A DNA stretch of 64,000 nt from Lithospermum erythrorhizon (Eukaryota > Streptophyta > Magnoliopsida > Boraginales > Boraginaceae). The notes below the pieces were generated by a model, which saw only the letters and a list, made by a program, of their open reading frames with translations, was not told the DNA's origin and did not search any database. Below, piece after piece: positions 40,428 through 52,289 of this stretch (within the stretch, counting starts at the first letter, position 1; every line of letters starts with the position of its first letter). The stretch is taken from assembly GCA_019722365.1 (NCBI GenBank), contig JADFUC010000954.1, positions 2,542,001 to 2,606,000 on the forward strand. The letters are read 5' to 3'. The translations under genes and the position numbers were made by a program.

Positions 40428-43400
40428 CTAGAATAAATAGAATTATTTAAGGGATGTAATAACATTTACATCAACTTCCTTAAAATTTCTCTAAAATTAA
40501 GAAGAGTAAATTTAAAAGCTGGAGAGAGTGAGCAAATAATTTTATAGGAGAATAACTTATTTTAAAAATGCTGAAAAAGAATAATTTTTTTGATTTCAAC
40601 TGTATTTTAACTTTTATGAAATCTGATACACATGCTCTAAATGAGCATAAAATTTTGAAAGTCACTGTATTTAATTTGGTTTGAGCAGTACAAGTGGAAA
40701 GTTCAGTTCAAAAGTTAGAATGAATTGAAAAAATATGAGCTTGATACGATTAAATCGATTAGAATGTTACAAACCGAACCAGATTGCGAATTGTTGAAAT
40801 TCAATTGATAAAAGAGTTGTGTAATGTTAGAAATTATCTACTGGTGAAGAGACCGAAGAGTCAAGCTGTTCATTATACAAAGGTTTTGGACTTCATCTTC
40901 TATATGTACTCCATGTTCCCGTTTAATCACGTAATTATAATTTTAAAAGTTAGGTGATCAAATGGAACAATTTGAAACATAAATGATCAAATAAAAACAG
41001 ATAAACATGTGTGATCAACTCAACCATTAATCATTTCCAAAGTCTTAAAAGTGCAAAGTCAAAAAATAATGTAGTAAAATCGAACCTTGCTAATCGCGCT
41101 TATCATATTCTATCCCCTACTCTTTATTTTATTAACAATTGCGATTTGAGATATTGTGATGATTAATTTCAATTAGGATTTTTAATTTGAGAATTTATTG
41201 ATTGTGTTTTAAATTGATTTTGAATTTTATTGATTGATGTTTCATTAGGTCCAATCGAAACATAACTATTTTGATTAAACAAAAATATTTCCTTTTTACT
41301 TTGCTATCCTAATTCACCTCACTAATAGTCGGTGAACCCACATCATCACAATCTGTGTTAACCCATAATTATTAGGGGTTTTATTTATTGTCATAGAAGC
41401 TCATAACATGCCATACATAAAATTAGGCCAGCATTATTATAATTTGGTATTGAGCAATTCATATTCAGTGCAATATATTATTTTATATTACTCTATCAAC
41501 CTTTCTTTTTTAGAATTGTCGATATCTATAATCAAACACAAATAACCTATCATTTTATTTTAAAAAACATCAATTTAAAAGAAAAGTACTATATAATTTT
41601 AAATTTAATTTTATAATAAATATTGGTTATGATTAAAACTTGATGCCCACTATAAGTAGTGAATGTTATTTAAACTATGATTTTTTATACATACAACAAT
41701 GTATCTTTGCTCATGGAGAGCATTGAGAATGGGAGGTCTTATTTGACATAGAAGTCTCTTGGGTTAAGGTCTGAATTGTGAAGAGGGGAGGCCGATTGGA
41801 TGGATTTAAAAAAAAAAACAATGTATCTTTATCATGGAGATTTCGTTACATATGAACATTATTGTTCACAAAATATTCTACCAACAAATATGAATAAAGT
41901 TCAGGAAGGTTATTAATCATCAGAATCTAATTAGGAAGTAAATTTTCTGGCAGGAAGAGTAATTACTACATTGGCATCCAAATTTTGGTAAACGAACGGT
42001 TCGTACTCGATTTTCTTACAATTTAAGATATCTAAAAGTTACAATACAATACACATATATAGCAATTTAAGATATCTAAAAATTACAATACACATATAAA
42101 CACAAACTCTTTTTATATTTGATAGTTCCAAAAAACGACGTTAATTTTGGCAAATATGCGATAATAACGGATTGACCAGCCATTTCTTTTCTTTACTAAA
42201 AACACATCCCAAACATTGTTAAAAAGTAATGAAATTATTATTTTAGCCCCTTCTATTTGTAAGTTTAGTTTTTGAGGAAGTTTTATTCAGAAGCAAAATA
42301 GTCATTTCAGCATTTTTAAACACTGTTTCAGTGTGCTTTTAGTCCCACCATGCACTTATTCATCCACAGTATTGGAAGATTTGTTTGAAGTAGCAGCTAT
42401 GTTGGCCACATGGTGGCTGCGTATCTCTTATGAATATCCACTCACTGGAGGCTCATTTAGAAATGCCGAGTTACTACTTATCCACCTAAAATAATCATAA
42501 CAAAAAATACATTTAATTATGTAATACATACACATCAAGCAATAATAATGTATGGTGAGATACTCGATTTATTGAGTTATCAATGATGTATCACTTTCTT
42601 ACTTAAAAAAAAAGACTATTGAGCAGCACGACATTATTAATTACACACGGCCTAGTTGATTGAAACTGAAGCACACCGTTTTTTATTTAAATGACCTAAT
42701 AATACAAATTGTATAGATTAATTTTAACGCAAAGAAAAAACTTGCAAACTTGACCGATAACTCACTGTCTTATCGCGTAATTTTGTATGTGGCCCCCTGT
42801 TTTATCTTGTCTATATATGCAATACAAATCGAGCCAAAGCGAAGTGGAGGTACGATTAGAACCGAACCCGGTTTGAAAAAAATAGAAACCATTTTCGGTT
42901 CGGTTCAGTTTTCTTGAGAACCCCGGTTCCGAAACCAAACCGATTGAATTATTAATTAAAAAAATTAATATATATACTCTCAAAACAGAAGAAAAAAATA
43001 ATCTCACCTCATCATCTGGCCTCCGTCACTCATTGCAAGTGTTGTCAATCTCATTTCGAATTACTTAATTAAATTATTTTTGAGTCATATATTTATGCAT
43101 CTTATTTCGAATTAATTAGTTAAATTATTAATTTGTTAACAATGATATTTTTAGGTAAATAATTTATTGGAAATTATTTCAAGAAATTAATCTGATAATG
43201 ATATTTTTTGAGTAAATATTTGTTACTAATATATTAAATAATCTGTTAATTATTAATATGTTAATCATATTTTTGAGTAAATATTTTCAAATTAATCTAT
43301 TAATAATATAATCTGTTAATTTAAAAATGTGATCTTTCTTGTTAATAATGTTAATAAAGTATTTTTGACCAGCAACCCAAAACCGAACCGATTGTGTTCA

Positions 43401-43524
43401 GGCAGTCGGATTCGATTTTCTTTTTACATGAGACCAAGAGATAAATGATTCATAAAAATTAAATGTCGAACAAATGAATGAATTGATGTCGTAGAAAATT
43501 AGTGCTCGACAAAACTAACAATTA
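40428..43524. other. Intergenic DNA with repeat traces
   Basis: 42015-42055 and 42062-42100 are a short direct duplication (CAATTTAAGATATCTAAAAA/G). 42243-42350 is the second copy of the repeat at 26061. 42850-42945 and 43370-43420 carry ACCGAACC/GGTTCGGTTC words in opposite orientations around an AT-rich middle, suggesting an old element with inverted ends. No gene recognised before 43525. Confidence 0.4.
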
Positions 43525-44021
43525 TTACCAGCCATTCTTTTGGATTAGTTTCTCCAAACTTGAATCGGATAATTCTCCACTACTTCTTAAAGCTTCCTCA
43601 ATTGCATTAGCCTGTAACAAAAATGAAATTCACATATATTTATTTAGCAATTTATGTAACATTTATTTTATTTATAGAATAAAGTCTGGACCTAGCTAGG
43701 TACAATAAAATTATACTCCGTATAACTTGTTTTCCATCGAAAACAATCAAAAGGAGGAAATAGATTAAAGACCTGGCTGCGTGGTGATAGCATAGAAATA
43801 TGTTTGAGATGTTCCTCTTCTTTTTGCTTCCGTAATTTCCAGAAAACGTCGATTTCTTCGTTAGTTAGTGACTTGTTCCTCATTAATTTTTCTATACATA
43901 CAATAGGACAACATATATCACATCAAAGATCAAATATCAAAAAAATTCCTAACCAATCTAAGTATTACAATTTACTAACAAAAACAAACTAACCATTTTT
44001 TGGATCTTTCATGAATCCCAT
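43525..44021 (-). CDS. Small plant-specific protein of unknown function, three exons
   Basis: Minus-strand exons 44021-43994, 43891-43773 and 43611-43525 join with GT-AG introns (102 and 161 bp) and matching phases into 77 residues plus TAA. The protein begins MGFMKDPKN, continues RNKSLTNEEIDVFWKLRKQK, EEEHLKHISMLSPRSQ, then ANAIEEALRSSGELSD and ends EKLIQKNGW. It is hydrophilic and probably helical, without a signal peptide or membrane segment. The pattern 'S.T.EEIDVFWK..K..EEEHLK.IS.LSPRS' resembles a family of short uncharacterised plant proteins that I recall but cannot name; no function is claimed. The first-exon frame stays open upstream of the ATG to a CAG acceptor at 44067, so a longer N-terminus or a 5' UTR intron is possible. 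Family members I recall are usually longer at the C-terminus, so this copy may be shortened. Confidence 0.72.
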
Positions 44022-44944
44022 AGAAATTGAACTACATTTTTCTCTCTCTTTAGCTTTAAATAAACCCTGAAAAAGAAGTATAAAATAGTTGGTAGAGTAA
44101 AACATATGATATTTTGTCTACTCTATGAGATCCTTTATATGCAATATGAAGTACTAATAAAAAAAGTGGTAATGGAAGTCGGTCTCAGCTATCTTGATCT
44201 TATCTAATCCGAAATGATGATATTTCCAACAACTTTGTTCCTTATGAATTTAATCAGATAACTATGAGAATTTAATATTAGGAGGCTGTTTTCAATTTGT
44301 TGGTAAATGGTATGTATAAGCACTATAGTAGTCTAAACAAAAGCGATCGTGGCGCTCCGTTGTTATAAAGCTGCTACTTTGAGATAAATTGCGGGATATG
44401 CGCTTATGTGCAGTCATTTAGGCCTCTGCATTCTGCGCCTTGTAATTTTAGGATCGAGCGCGTAGCTGAGGGGGTTGAGCATTAAATGATGTAGAGGTCG
44501 ATTAATACTTATCCGTCAAATTTCTCCACTATTGAGCTATGGTCTGGAACTTTCACTATAATAGTCTAGTACTTTGATACCAATACAATTGTTCTCACTA
44601 ACTTCTTACTGTAGCCGCCAATTGTTTTCACTAGCTTTAAAATGTTGTATCAGACATATAAGACAACAATTCCAACAACACTAAAGATAAATACTAATTA
44701 AATTAATTTAAAATCTAATCAAATCTTAGTTTTACAACTCTTTTCTTATTAATTATCGCCTATTCAAATCTAAGTGTTTTTATTTCAAGAATTGATCATG
44801 AGCAAATAACAAAACATTCACATACATAGATCTTAAATATACTCCGTGGTGGAGTCAGTGTAGTAACTTTTTTATTGGACGTCGACAACATGAACGAACG
44901 CAAGGGTGAAGTGAAAAAATCACCTCACATATTCACATTACTCA
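44022..44944. other. Upstream region of the small unknown gene; intergenic
   Basis: No further exon was recognised. A tRNA/SINE-like word (GCGTAGCTGAGGGGGTTGAG, 44459-44478) is present without a foldable tRNA. Confidence 0.4.
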
Positions 44945-46490
44945 CATGGGCATGGCAAACGGACCGGACAGCAATTCAGTTGTGGGTTGGGAGGCATGAC
45001 GTGGCAAGTGTGTCGAGTGTGATGGTCCATTTCTTAGTTTGAAACATTAATTAGTTGGGGTTATTTTGTCTTTTTGTTAAATTTCGTTTGTTGGTAAGAA
45101 CTTCTTAATGAGGTGGGGTGAAATTTTGAGATTTCTGCGAAAAAGTTTAACAGAAGCCTTGGCATTCGTTAGTGGTTCGTTAACGTAGCGGATGTAAAAC
45201 CCAATTAAACGGACGTCCGGTACATATATTTTAATTGGATTCGCCTCGTCTTATTGGCGGAATCAAGCAGTGTAACGGACATCCGTACTTGTAACCGGAC
45301 ATCCGGCTTTGCTGTAGCAGATAATAAAACTTTACGTATCCTTAGGACGTCGACGTTAATAGCAAATCGGCTTGATGTAGGACATCCGGTAACTGGCGGC
45401 ACTATTTAAACATTAAACATTATTGGTGAAGTAATATAGTTGTTGTGCTTGAGTCCGCTTGAATGAACCAGACCTCGGTTTACAAAAAACTAGTCATTTT
45501 CCTCACATAATAAGAACCACTCTTTCTTTCGTTACCGACATCAAATGCTCATCGTTAGTTCGTTTCTTTCGTAATATATATCATTCTTGGTTGCTTGCTA
45601 GCTTGATTATAAAGTTACATGTAAATTAGTATGATTCCATCTATGAGAATAAATTATTTGATCGAAAATTTCCAAATGAATTATGTCATGTCTTCCCTCG
45701 TTAAGTTGTATTGAATATTGATACAATGATTCCATCTATTACTTTTATTATATTACTTATTTACTTGATAATATATATTGTTAGTATTTAAGTTATTTAA
45801 TATTCTCTCTATTAAGTTGAGACAATCTTACATGCTTACCAAGATTTACATGGTGGATCCTTGAGAATGTTGTGGATATATAAAGGAGTATGAATATGAA
45901 GTCTAATTAATTTATAACATCATTTTTTTATGAATGTTCTGATGTGTAGGTTGAAGAATATCCAAAGCAAAATGTAGAAGATTGAAAATCGTGCAGTTCC
46001 GTTGATTTTCATGTAACTAGAACTTCTGCGTCTGATATAATGTATATCGAGAGACATTCCGTCAGCCAGATCTTTCAACAAATCTCGAATCTGATAAATG
46101 AAAGAAGAATTTGAGTTCTTTTTTCCTTTTATGAATGAATTTTGGTTTATTTTGTTACATGGATAGGATGTTTATAGTTTGTTTTATTTACAAATGTTAA
46201 AACTTTAGTTTATGATGTTTGAAGTTTGTTTTGTGAATTTGTTGAATTTCGATTTAGATTTTTGTAGTCTATTTTATGATATGTGTGGTTTGTTTTTTAT
46301 TTAAAATAATGTAAATAAGTGTGACTTGTGAGAAATAAAGCATTAAGCTGAGCAGGGCGTCTTTGTTAATTTGAGAGCGAGGGAGGTCAATTAAGCCCAG
46401 TGGGCCAGATGAGATGGAGTGAGCCTCAATAATTCTCTGGCGTGCCGTTCGCGTTCGGCGCGCTAGAAATCGCCGTCCAGAGTAGGCATG
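44945..46490 (+). mobile_element. hAT-like non-autonomous element, copy B
   Basis: Left end GGGCATGGCAAACGGACCGG resembles the 'GGGTGGCAAACGG' ends of plant hAT elements; the right end region holds GTAGGCATGG. The whole stretch aligns with the reverse complement of 9815-11130. It shares the palindromic CGGACGTCCG/CGGACATCCGG cluster (45210-45310) and the CGTTAGTGGTTCGTTAACGT block. No transposase frame is present, so it is a deletion-type derivative. The 8-bp target duplication was not confirmed. Confidence 0.72.
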
Positions 46491-46772
46491 GCATGGATAG
46501 TTCGTTCATTAAGCAACAGTGTGTATCGTCCGATCCAATTCGATAGCCACGCTCTAGGTTGAGTTAGCATCAGGTTCAGTCCTCTCCAGACTCCATTAAT
46601 TCAAATGTCCGAATCTTTATTGTTGAACACTTGAATGGAATTATGGAATAGAGTAAACTACAGAGTACAGAGGATGGAATTTGGACATATGGAATAGGTA
46701 GACTTTTTACTAATAGACTAGAATTGAATTAAATGTTGATAGAGTTCGGAGTTCAAAAGCTTTATTGTTCGA

Positions 46773-46848
46773 TAGCCACTATCCTCCTTCTCACATTAAT
46801 GTTTATTTTCTTTTTTATTATTATTTTTCTCCTCACTTTAATGTCATT

Positions 46849-46884
<36 letters not shown>

Positions 46885-47070
46885 CATTATTACTTTGTTT
46901 CCTCTTATATAGATTTCCATTTTTTTTAGAAATAAGAACATAGAAAACCATTCGGAACCATGATAAAAGGTAACATTATATTATTATTATTATAAATGAC
47001 ATTAAAGTGAGGAGAAAAATAATAATAAAACAGAAAAGAAACATTAATGTGAGGAGGAGGGTAGTGGCTA
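46773..47070. mobile_element. Fold-back MITE with about 95-bp inverted arms
   Basis: Left arm 46773-46870 (TAGCCACTATCCTCCTTCTC, ACATTAATGT.., TTTTCTCCTCACTTTAATGT) and right arm 46976-47070 (ACATTAAAGTGAGGAGAAAA, ACATTAATGTGAGGAGGAGG, TAGTGGCTA) pair almost perfectly. The ends are GCCACTA..TAGTGGC with TA on both flanks. The left arm runs into an (AAT)n tract at 46851-46884. A young mariner-type MITE whose transcript would form one long hairpin. Confidence 0.88.
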
Positions 47071-47732
47071 TTTTCTACCAATAAGAATAGTTTGTTTAAC
47101 GTGAACTACAATGGTAACAAAATATTTATTAATGTGAGAGGACAATGATTTCTTTTTACTCGAAAGAGTAGGAATAAAGTAGTAGTATATAGAGCATATA
47201 TTAAGAGATTTCGATTAATCGATGATTAATATTAATTTAATATTGCAGTTAAAAGGGAGGTATATATGAAAGAAAAATTGTTTAATATTAATTTAATGTT
47301 ATTAATATTATTTGCATAGTATATTTCATGAAACTATATTTACGAATTGATCATCAATATAATATTATCGAATTATTTGCTTTTATGTCAATTAAAGTGG
47401 TATGATTTATAAAGTACAATTTAAATATTTGCGAATCCCCGATATATAAGAAATATCTATATACTTAAAAGAAGAGAAATTCAAATTAATAATAATTAAT
47501 TAAAAAAAAACATTAATAATTATCATTGCATGCTTAATTATAATTTACTAGCATAACAACATCGAAATTCTATCAGTAGTTGAGTATATTATTTTGATTA
47601 GTTTTTATTGATTGAAAAATGATTTGTTATGGTAAATTAAAAAATATTAGCTTCATGTCATCATTTTGGAGTTAATTATCTATTTAGAGATATGAAACGT
47701 TCGGTTCTCAAACATTCATAATGATTACTTAA

Positions 47733-47893
47733 TACTCCCTATGTTCTTTCCCTTCATTTTTTTACTTGTCTTTCTAGTCATTTGCACATAGATTAAGAAA
47801 AATAAAAATTAGTCAAAAAGTATATTGAAAATGTAAAATACATTAGAATTGTAAAATTAAAAAGACAAACAAAGAGGAACGGAGGGACTAGTA
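47733..47893. mobile_element. Stowaway MITE, 161 bp
   Basis: TACTCCCTATGTTCTTTCCC at the left and GAACGGAGGGACTAGTA at the right. Inside are ACATAGATTAAGAAAAATAA and AAAAAGTATATTGAAAATGT, shared with the next copy at 48063. Confidence 0.82.
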
Positions 47894-48062
47894 GTTATCC
47901 TATTAGAACTCACGAGTTATCAATTAAGAGGTAGAATCATTAATTAAAAAGGATACGTAATATTTTGCCTAAATTTTAGATTTTTAGAGAGAATGGTAAT
48001 TTAGTAATTATTAATGTGAAAATGGAATAAACGAAAAAACACAACCCTTATTCGGACTTTTA

Positions 48063-48212
48063 TACTTCCTCCGTTTTTTTTAGTTGTCGTTTTACCACTT
48101 TATACATAGATTAAGAGAAAGAAAGAATAATTAAAAAGTGCATTCAAAATGTAAAATGATAATCGAATTAAAAAACTGATATGTCATTGGTTGCGAGACG
48201 GAGGCGGGGCAC
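48063..48212. mobile_element. Stowaway MITE, related to 47733
   Basis: TACTTCCTCCGTTTTTTTTA at the left. Internal ACATAGATTAAGAGAAAGAA and AAAAAGTGCATTCAAAATGT match the neighbouring copies. The right end GAGACGGAGGCGGGGC is altered. Confidence 0.7.
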
Positions 48213-48264
48213 TTTCCCTACTAGGTGTATAATTATAGATGTTATATAACAAAACCAAATAGAT

Positions 48265-48330
48265 TGCGAGGTAAAGTTGGTAGAGTATTAGACTTTCATT
48301 AGGATTGAAACTTGGGTTGAAGAAGCAAGA
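48265..48330 (+). mobile_element. tRNA-like SINE head remnant
   Basis: GGTAAAGTTGGTAGAGTATT resembles an RNA polymerase III box A and GGATTGAAACTTGGG a weak box B, spaced as in tRNA-derived SINEs. No cloverleaf can be drawn, so this is not called a tRNA. Confidence 0.4.
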
Positions 48331-48414
48331 TGCAACTTTGGTGTACTTTTGCTTTCAATTTAGTTTAAAGAGCATTTTTAACTAGGTGAGTCCCCACTTA
48401 TTTTACTTTTAAAA

Positions 48415-48590
48415 TTTTCTACTTCGTTTCTTAAGTCTTGGTTCGTGATTGGTTGGTTGTTTATTTCAAGAGAGAAAAAAATAATTAAAAGAATGCATTG
48501 AAAATATAAAGTCTTGTTATTATGCTAAAACGACAACTATAAAAATTAATTTTTTTTGCTAAAACGACAACTATAAGAAAACGGAGGAAG
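48415..48590. mobile_element. Stowaway MITE, third member of a local cluster
   Basis: Starts CTACTTCGTTTCTTAAGTCT and ends ATAAGAAAACGGAGGAAGTT. Includes a short duplication of GCTAAAACGACAACTATAA near the right end. Confidence 0.6.
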
Positions 48591-49727
48591 TTATATGTTA
48601 GTGATTAGAATATTTCTCTATTGTGCTAGCCCATTATATTCTATAATATATACATATATATTATAGGGTTAATGACACGTTCAATCATATATGTTTTAAA
48701 ATGTTTACCATTTGATCACACATGTTTCAACATGACCTATTCGATTCTGAATGTTTCAAAAGTGCTCCTCATTAACATTCATGATATTGTTTTAGAATAT
48801 ATTATTAAATTAATGTAGATGCAGTTGGTTTCATTTAGTTGATTCATTTTATAATAGACTGGTAATAAAACATTTGCTAATCAGAAAATGTTAAATAGAT
48901 GTTGAATGACTATATCAATAACATAAAATGAAGATTAGTTTTGGAGGACTAATCAGAGTAGAACCAATATAGATGAATGAATCATTCAACATGCGTTGAC
49001 ATTCTTAATACTATATTAATTTCTTTTCATTGCTATTGAAATAGTCTTTCTTCCTTCAAAAAGTCTACCATGCTAAATCCTAATTTTACCATAGGTCTAT
49101 TAAGCTTTATTTGTTGATTGTTGGTGATATATAACACACTAATGGATTTCATTCCCGACACTAATTTGGAATCTATCATTATCTTATCATCGACTCATCA
49201 TCTGACCTGTTTCCAGTATTAATATGGAATTTCAAGTTATAAGTTGTTGGAATTTTACCCGAATTTTACCAAAAAATACAAGGAGGTCCTTGAATTGCAT
49301 AATTCTAATAATTTATTTTCCAAGCAAGTAGACTAAAGGGGAAATTCGCCACTTTGAATTCTTAATTTTTACTTAGTTGAAGTGTTGCATTATTACTTGA
49401 TTCATTTAATAAGTTATTCAAAGACACATTATTTGCCGGCCGGGATGGATTCACCTTATTAATAATAAGATATTCACATAAATATACTACATTATAAAAT
49501 AGTTTAAACGATTTAGCCGTCTTTTGAGTTGGTATTGATGGCCCTAGTTCAAAACTTCCTCTGGTACATTCCACTTTTATCCATGTTAAAAGCATAGATC
49601 CATCCTCTTTACGGCCATCAAACTTCTTAAAAACGATAATTTTTATAATATATCATTCAATGAAAAACGAACAAACTACATATATAGTAGCCCCCAGCGA
49701 GCTATCCGCCAGAAGATTGAAAACCTT

Positions 49728-49766
<39 letters not shown>

Positions 49767-50949
49767 TATTTTGATAAATCCAAAAACGGATAAAAACCAT
49801 GAGTGGAGAATACGAATGCGGTAAGTAGCGTAATCTTATGGAAAGAGAGTGTATTATAGCTCGCTAGTGCTGCTTTTATAAATCACATATTCGAATGCAT
49901 TCATTCGCTTAATTAAATTATATTGGCTAGTACATTTCCTTCGTTTATGCCCCATATAAATCAAAATCTTGGCTGCATTCGAATTATTGTGATGATTAAC
50001 TTCGAGTCAACGGCTTAGCATATCTGGACTGCGGACTTTATTAAATCAGGCAGCTTCCGGCCCAAACGAAGAAGAAGCGGCCCAGCCTTATAAACTTGAT
50101 GAGATAATATCGCTTCAGCTGGGTGTGAAAATTGTGGAGAGTCCAGTTCTTATTAAAGTCATCTGATACAAATCCCATTGGATCCTTGTAATCATACATT
50201 ATTAGCGGATTGCAATTATCACATTGGAATATAGGCATGTAGCTCTATATAGTTTCAGATCGATTGTGATACAAACACCATTTCTAAGTGCACTTCATCT
50301 ACGATATGATAAGCTGTTATAAGGAGCGGAGCGTATTTCTTTATAACAGAGCGATTGCGAATTCTAAGATAGCAATTAAGTAAGTCTTGAAACTGAGAGA
50401 CGGAGATTTAGCATTGGTATCCCTATGATAATATTAGGACTAATCCACCAGGCAAAGTCATATAGCAGATTTCAACATAATGGAGAAGCATATTATAGAC
50501 TTGAGCCAAAATTTACTCTCAGATGAGCAAACTATGCACTTTCCCGGTATAGGCTAACCTAGGAGCTATGCAACCAGCTGTATATCAGGCATGAATGAAA
50601 CTAAGAAGAATAAAATTCGCTACTACAAAACAGCAGAATAACAAGGATCTAATATTCAAACTTTTAATTCTCTGATACAATACTTTAGGATTCGAGTTGG
50701 AGAATCATGAGGAGGGGTATTTATGAGCAAAAAATCAACCTAAACTAGCCTCGGATGCAGCATGGCTTGACCTCTGGAGCGGCCCATTTTAACCGTTCGG
50801 GGGTTACGTCCGATTGTTTCGATGCGTGAAACGAATTTTAACGTTATCTTAATTTACATCTTTGTGCTAACTCCATGACACTTAACTGTCTATGCAGAAT
50901 CTAATTTTCATTAATGAACTCAAAAGCTTTGGAGTTATTCATTAAAATG
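48591..50949. other. Intergenic DNA with a TA tract
   Basis: A (TA)n microsatellite lies at 49731-49763. 49980-50900 is less AT-rich and may be an eroded retroelement, but open frames there (for example 50041-50238, minus) show no recognisable family. No gene called. Confidence 0.4.
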
Positions 50950-50979
50950 TTATATATATATAATAACATATATATATAA

Positions 50980-51044
<65 letters not shown>
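50950..51044. repeat. TA-rich microsatellite, about 95 bp
   Basis: Nearly pure TA dinucleotides with two interruptions (TAATAACATA and TAACTC). Such tracts are unstable and hard to assemble. Confidence 0.95.
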
Positions 51045-51045
<1 letters not shown>

Positions 51046-52289
51046 AAGCATTGAATCCCAGGATGATCAAAAACATCTATGATCAGAAGTGGAAATTTAT
51101 CGATTTACAAGAATACTTGAGCTTGGATAAAGTCTGTTTATCAGTCAAGTACTGTAAACATGGATATTTCCACTTAATTCATCAGTTGTACTTCTAGTAG
51201 TTATTTATTTCTTTGATAGACTTGTTATTTTGGAGTAAATATGTTGATATCCAAATCTATATTTGGTATATTCAAACTATTTCCGAATCTCATAATCATC
51301 ATCATTTTTGTTCATGCCTTTTGTTAGGATTACCATTATAGTAACAACAAGTTCAGGTTCATCTTATTGTTTTGTCAACTGTTTGACTCGGGTGAAAGTT
51401 TATAAGATTTCGAACCTGATTATTATGGAATAGTTATATATCATATTCTTATGTGATGTTCTAGATGATGATTAGTTGAGTTATACTTGTTTGGTGGTCA
51501 AATGAAGCTTGAATATGTATTCACGAGCTTTATTAGGTGAATCACGAGTTTCATAATCTTATCTCTTTAACAATTTTTAAAGAGTATTAAATATTATATG
51601 CAGTCAATACCGATGCATTTAAACTATTGAGGATGTTTTGCTGTTTCCAAAATACAATAATAAATATAGACACTTATATTTTTCTAGAATTATTGTACCT
51701 GATGAAGTGCTTGTATTCTCATAAATCTGTTATGATTCTAAGCAAATATGTTGCTTTTAATATTTAATTCTAAGCCAATGAAAGATTATGAGATTATGAA
51801 TTTTAAGTGTTGTTCACATTTAAATCATCATTCGAAACATATGATTCTAAAGATTCTGTCTGTACGATCTATTGATAACGTGATCATACTTTTAATAATT
51901 CATATAGTGTTAGGAGATGAGATTTCAAGTTACTTTACTTGAATTCTTATGAGCATACATATATGACAAATTAAATGTTGATGCAACAATATAATGGAAT
52001 GTTGTTGGACTCACGAAGTCAGTCTATTGAACAATTTAGATTTGACAGTTCTCATTCAAATTATATTCACGTAATCAGAAAATTATTAAATATATATTCG
52101 GTTATTAACAATATATTACTCTTGTCAATTCGTCCTAAGAGGTTACCATGGCTTGATAAATCAAGTATATAATAAAATGTATTATAAACTTCCAGTGAAG
52201 TGAAAGCGTGAGGAAACATTCAGAAAATCTCATTAAATAGAACATTGGAGATAAGAGGTGAAATTTATCTCTCCTTGAAACTCTAAAGT
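51045..52289. other. AT-rich intergenic DNA, no gene recognised
   Basis: Short open frames only. 51080-51175 has GTGGAAATTTATC and GGATATTTCCAC facing each other, a small inverted repeat. Confidence 0.35.
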
